Shown: in pieces, positions 7,620-7,626 of the stretch
Numbering within the stretch: position 1 is the first letter of the stretch
Layout of the letters: each line of letters begins with the position of its first letter
Assembly: GCA_017936025.1 (NCBI GenBank)
Contig: JAGBGL010000060.1
Coordinates: forward strand, 1-7,626
Length of the DNA stretch: 7,626 nucleotides
Direction of reading: 5' to 3'
From: Bacillota bacterium
GTDB taxonomy: Bacteria > Bacillota > Clostridia > Peptostreptococcales > Anaerovoracaceae
Notes under the pieces: model-generated
Told to the model about the DNA's origin: nothing
Database searches by the model: none
What the model saw: the letters and a program-made list of their open reading frames with translations, nothing else
Made by a program: the position numbers and the translations under genes

Positions 7620-7626
7620 GCAGCAT

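Noticed and set aside
7170..7626. Two overlapping reverse-strand open frames covering the end of the second gene and the repeats
   Set aside because: They are antisense to conserved CWB2 coding sequence, have no ribosome binding site or recognisable domain, and are low-complexity where they cross the repeats.
7580..7626. ATG at 7580 opening a frame to the window edge
   Set aside because: It begins inside the repeat array, has no clear Shine-Dalgarno, and its 15 codons come from repeat units; too little is visible to call a gene.

Overview
The window looks like a chromosomal stretch of an anaerobic Gram-positive bacterium of the Clostridia. The main reason is that both large proteins end in three tandem CWB2-type cell-wall-binding modules, the non-covalent surface anchor best known from Clostridioides difficile SlpA/Cwp proteins. 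Moderate-to-low GC, frequent AGA codons and a strong AAAGGA ribosome binding site agree. I cannot place it to genus; a gut Eubacteriales lineage (for example the Family XIII / Anaerovoracaceae area) is only a guess.

Layout: bases 3-2375 hold the 3' part of a gene whose start lies before the window. It encodes a glycoside-hydrolase-like (DUF5722-like) TIM-barrel domain joined directly to a triple CWB2 anchor. After 25 bases with a clear Shine-Dalgarno comes a second, complete gene (2401-7467, 1688 aa). It has a Sec signal peptide, an Ala/Pro/Glu-rich linker, the same barrel domain, two repeated beta modules plus a third beta-rich module, a calcineurin-like metallophosphoesterase with its full metal-ligand set, a Big_2 immunoglobulin-like domain, and a triple CWB2 anchor. 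The two genes are diverged tandem paralogues and probably share an operon.

The 159 bases after the second gene have no gene I can support and no convincing terminator. They hold a G-rich array of seven TGGTGG-cored units, mostly on a 13-bp step, within which a 17-bp sequence recurs 66 bp apart. The array runs almost to the window end and may be the edge of a mobile element or a minisatellite.

Working model (inference): the operon makes two wall-attached enzymes acting on the same or related extracellular polymer. One carries only the putative glycosidase. The other adds a phosphoesterase, inserted as an in-frame block of about 721 codons exactly at the barrel/anchor boundary. That would suit a glycan containing phosphate, such as a teichoic-acid-like or phosphorylated polysaccharide, but the sequence does not show the substrate.
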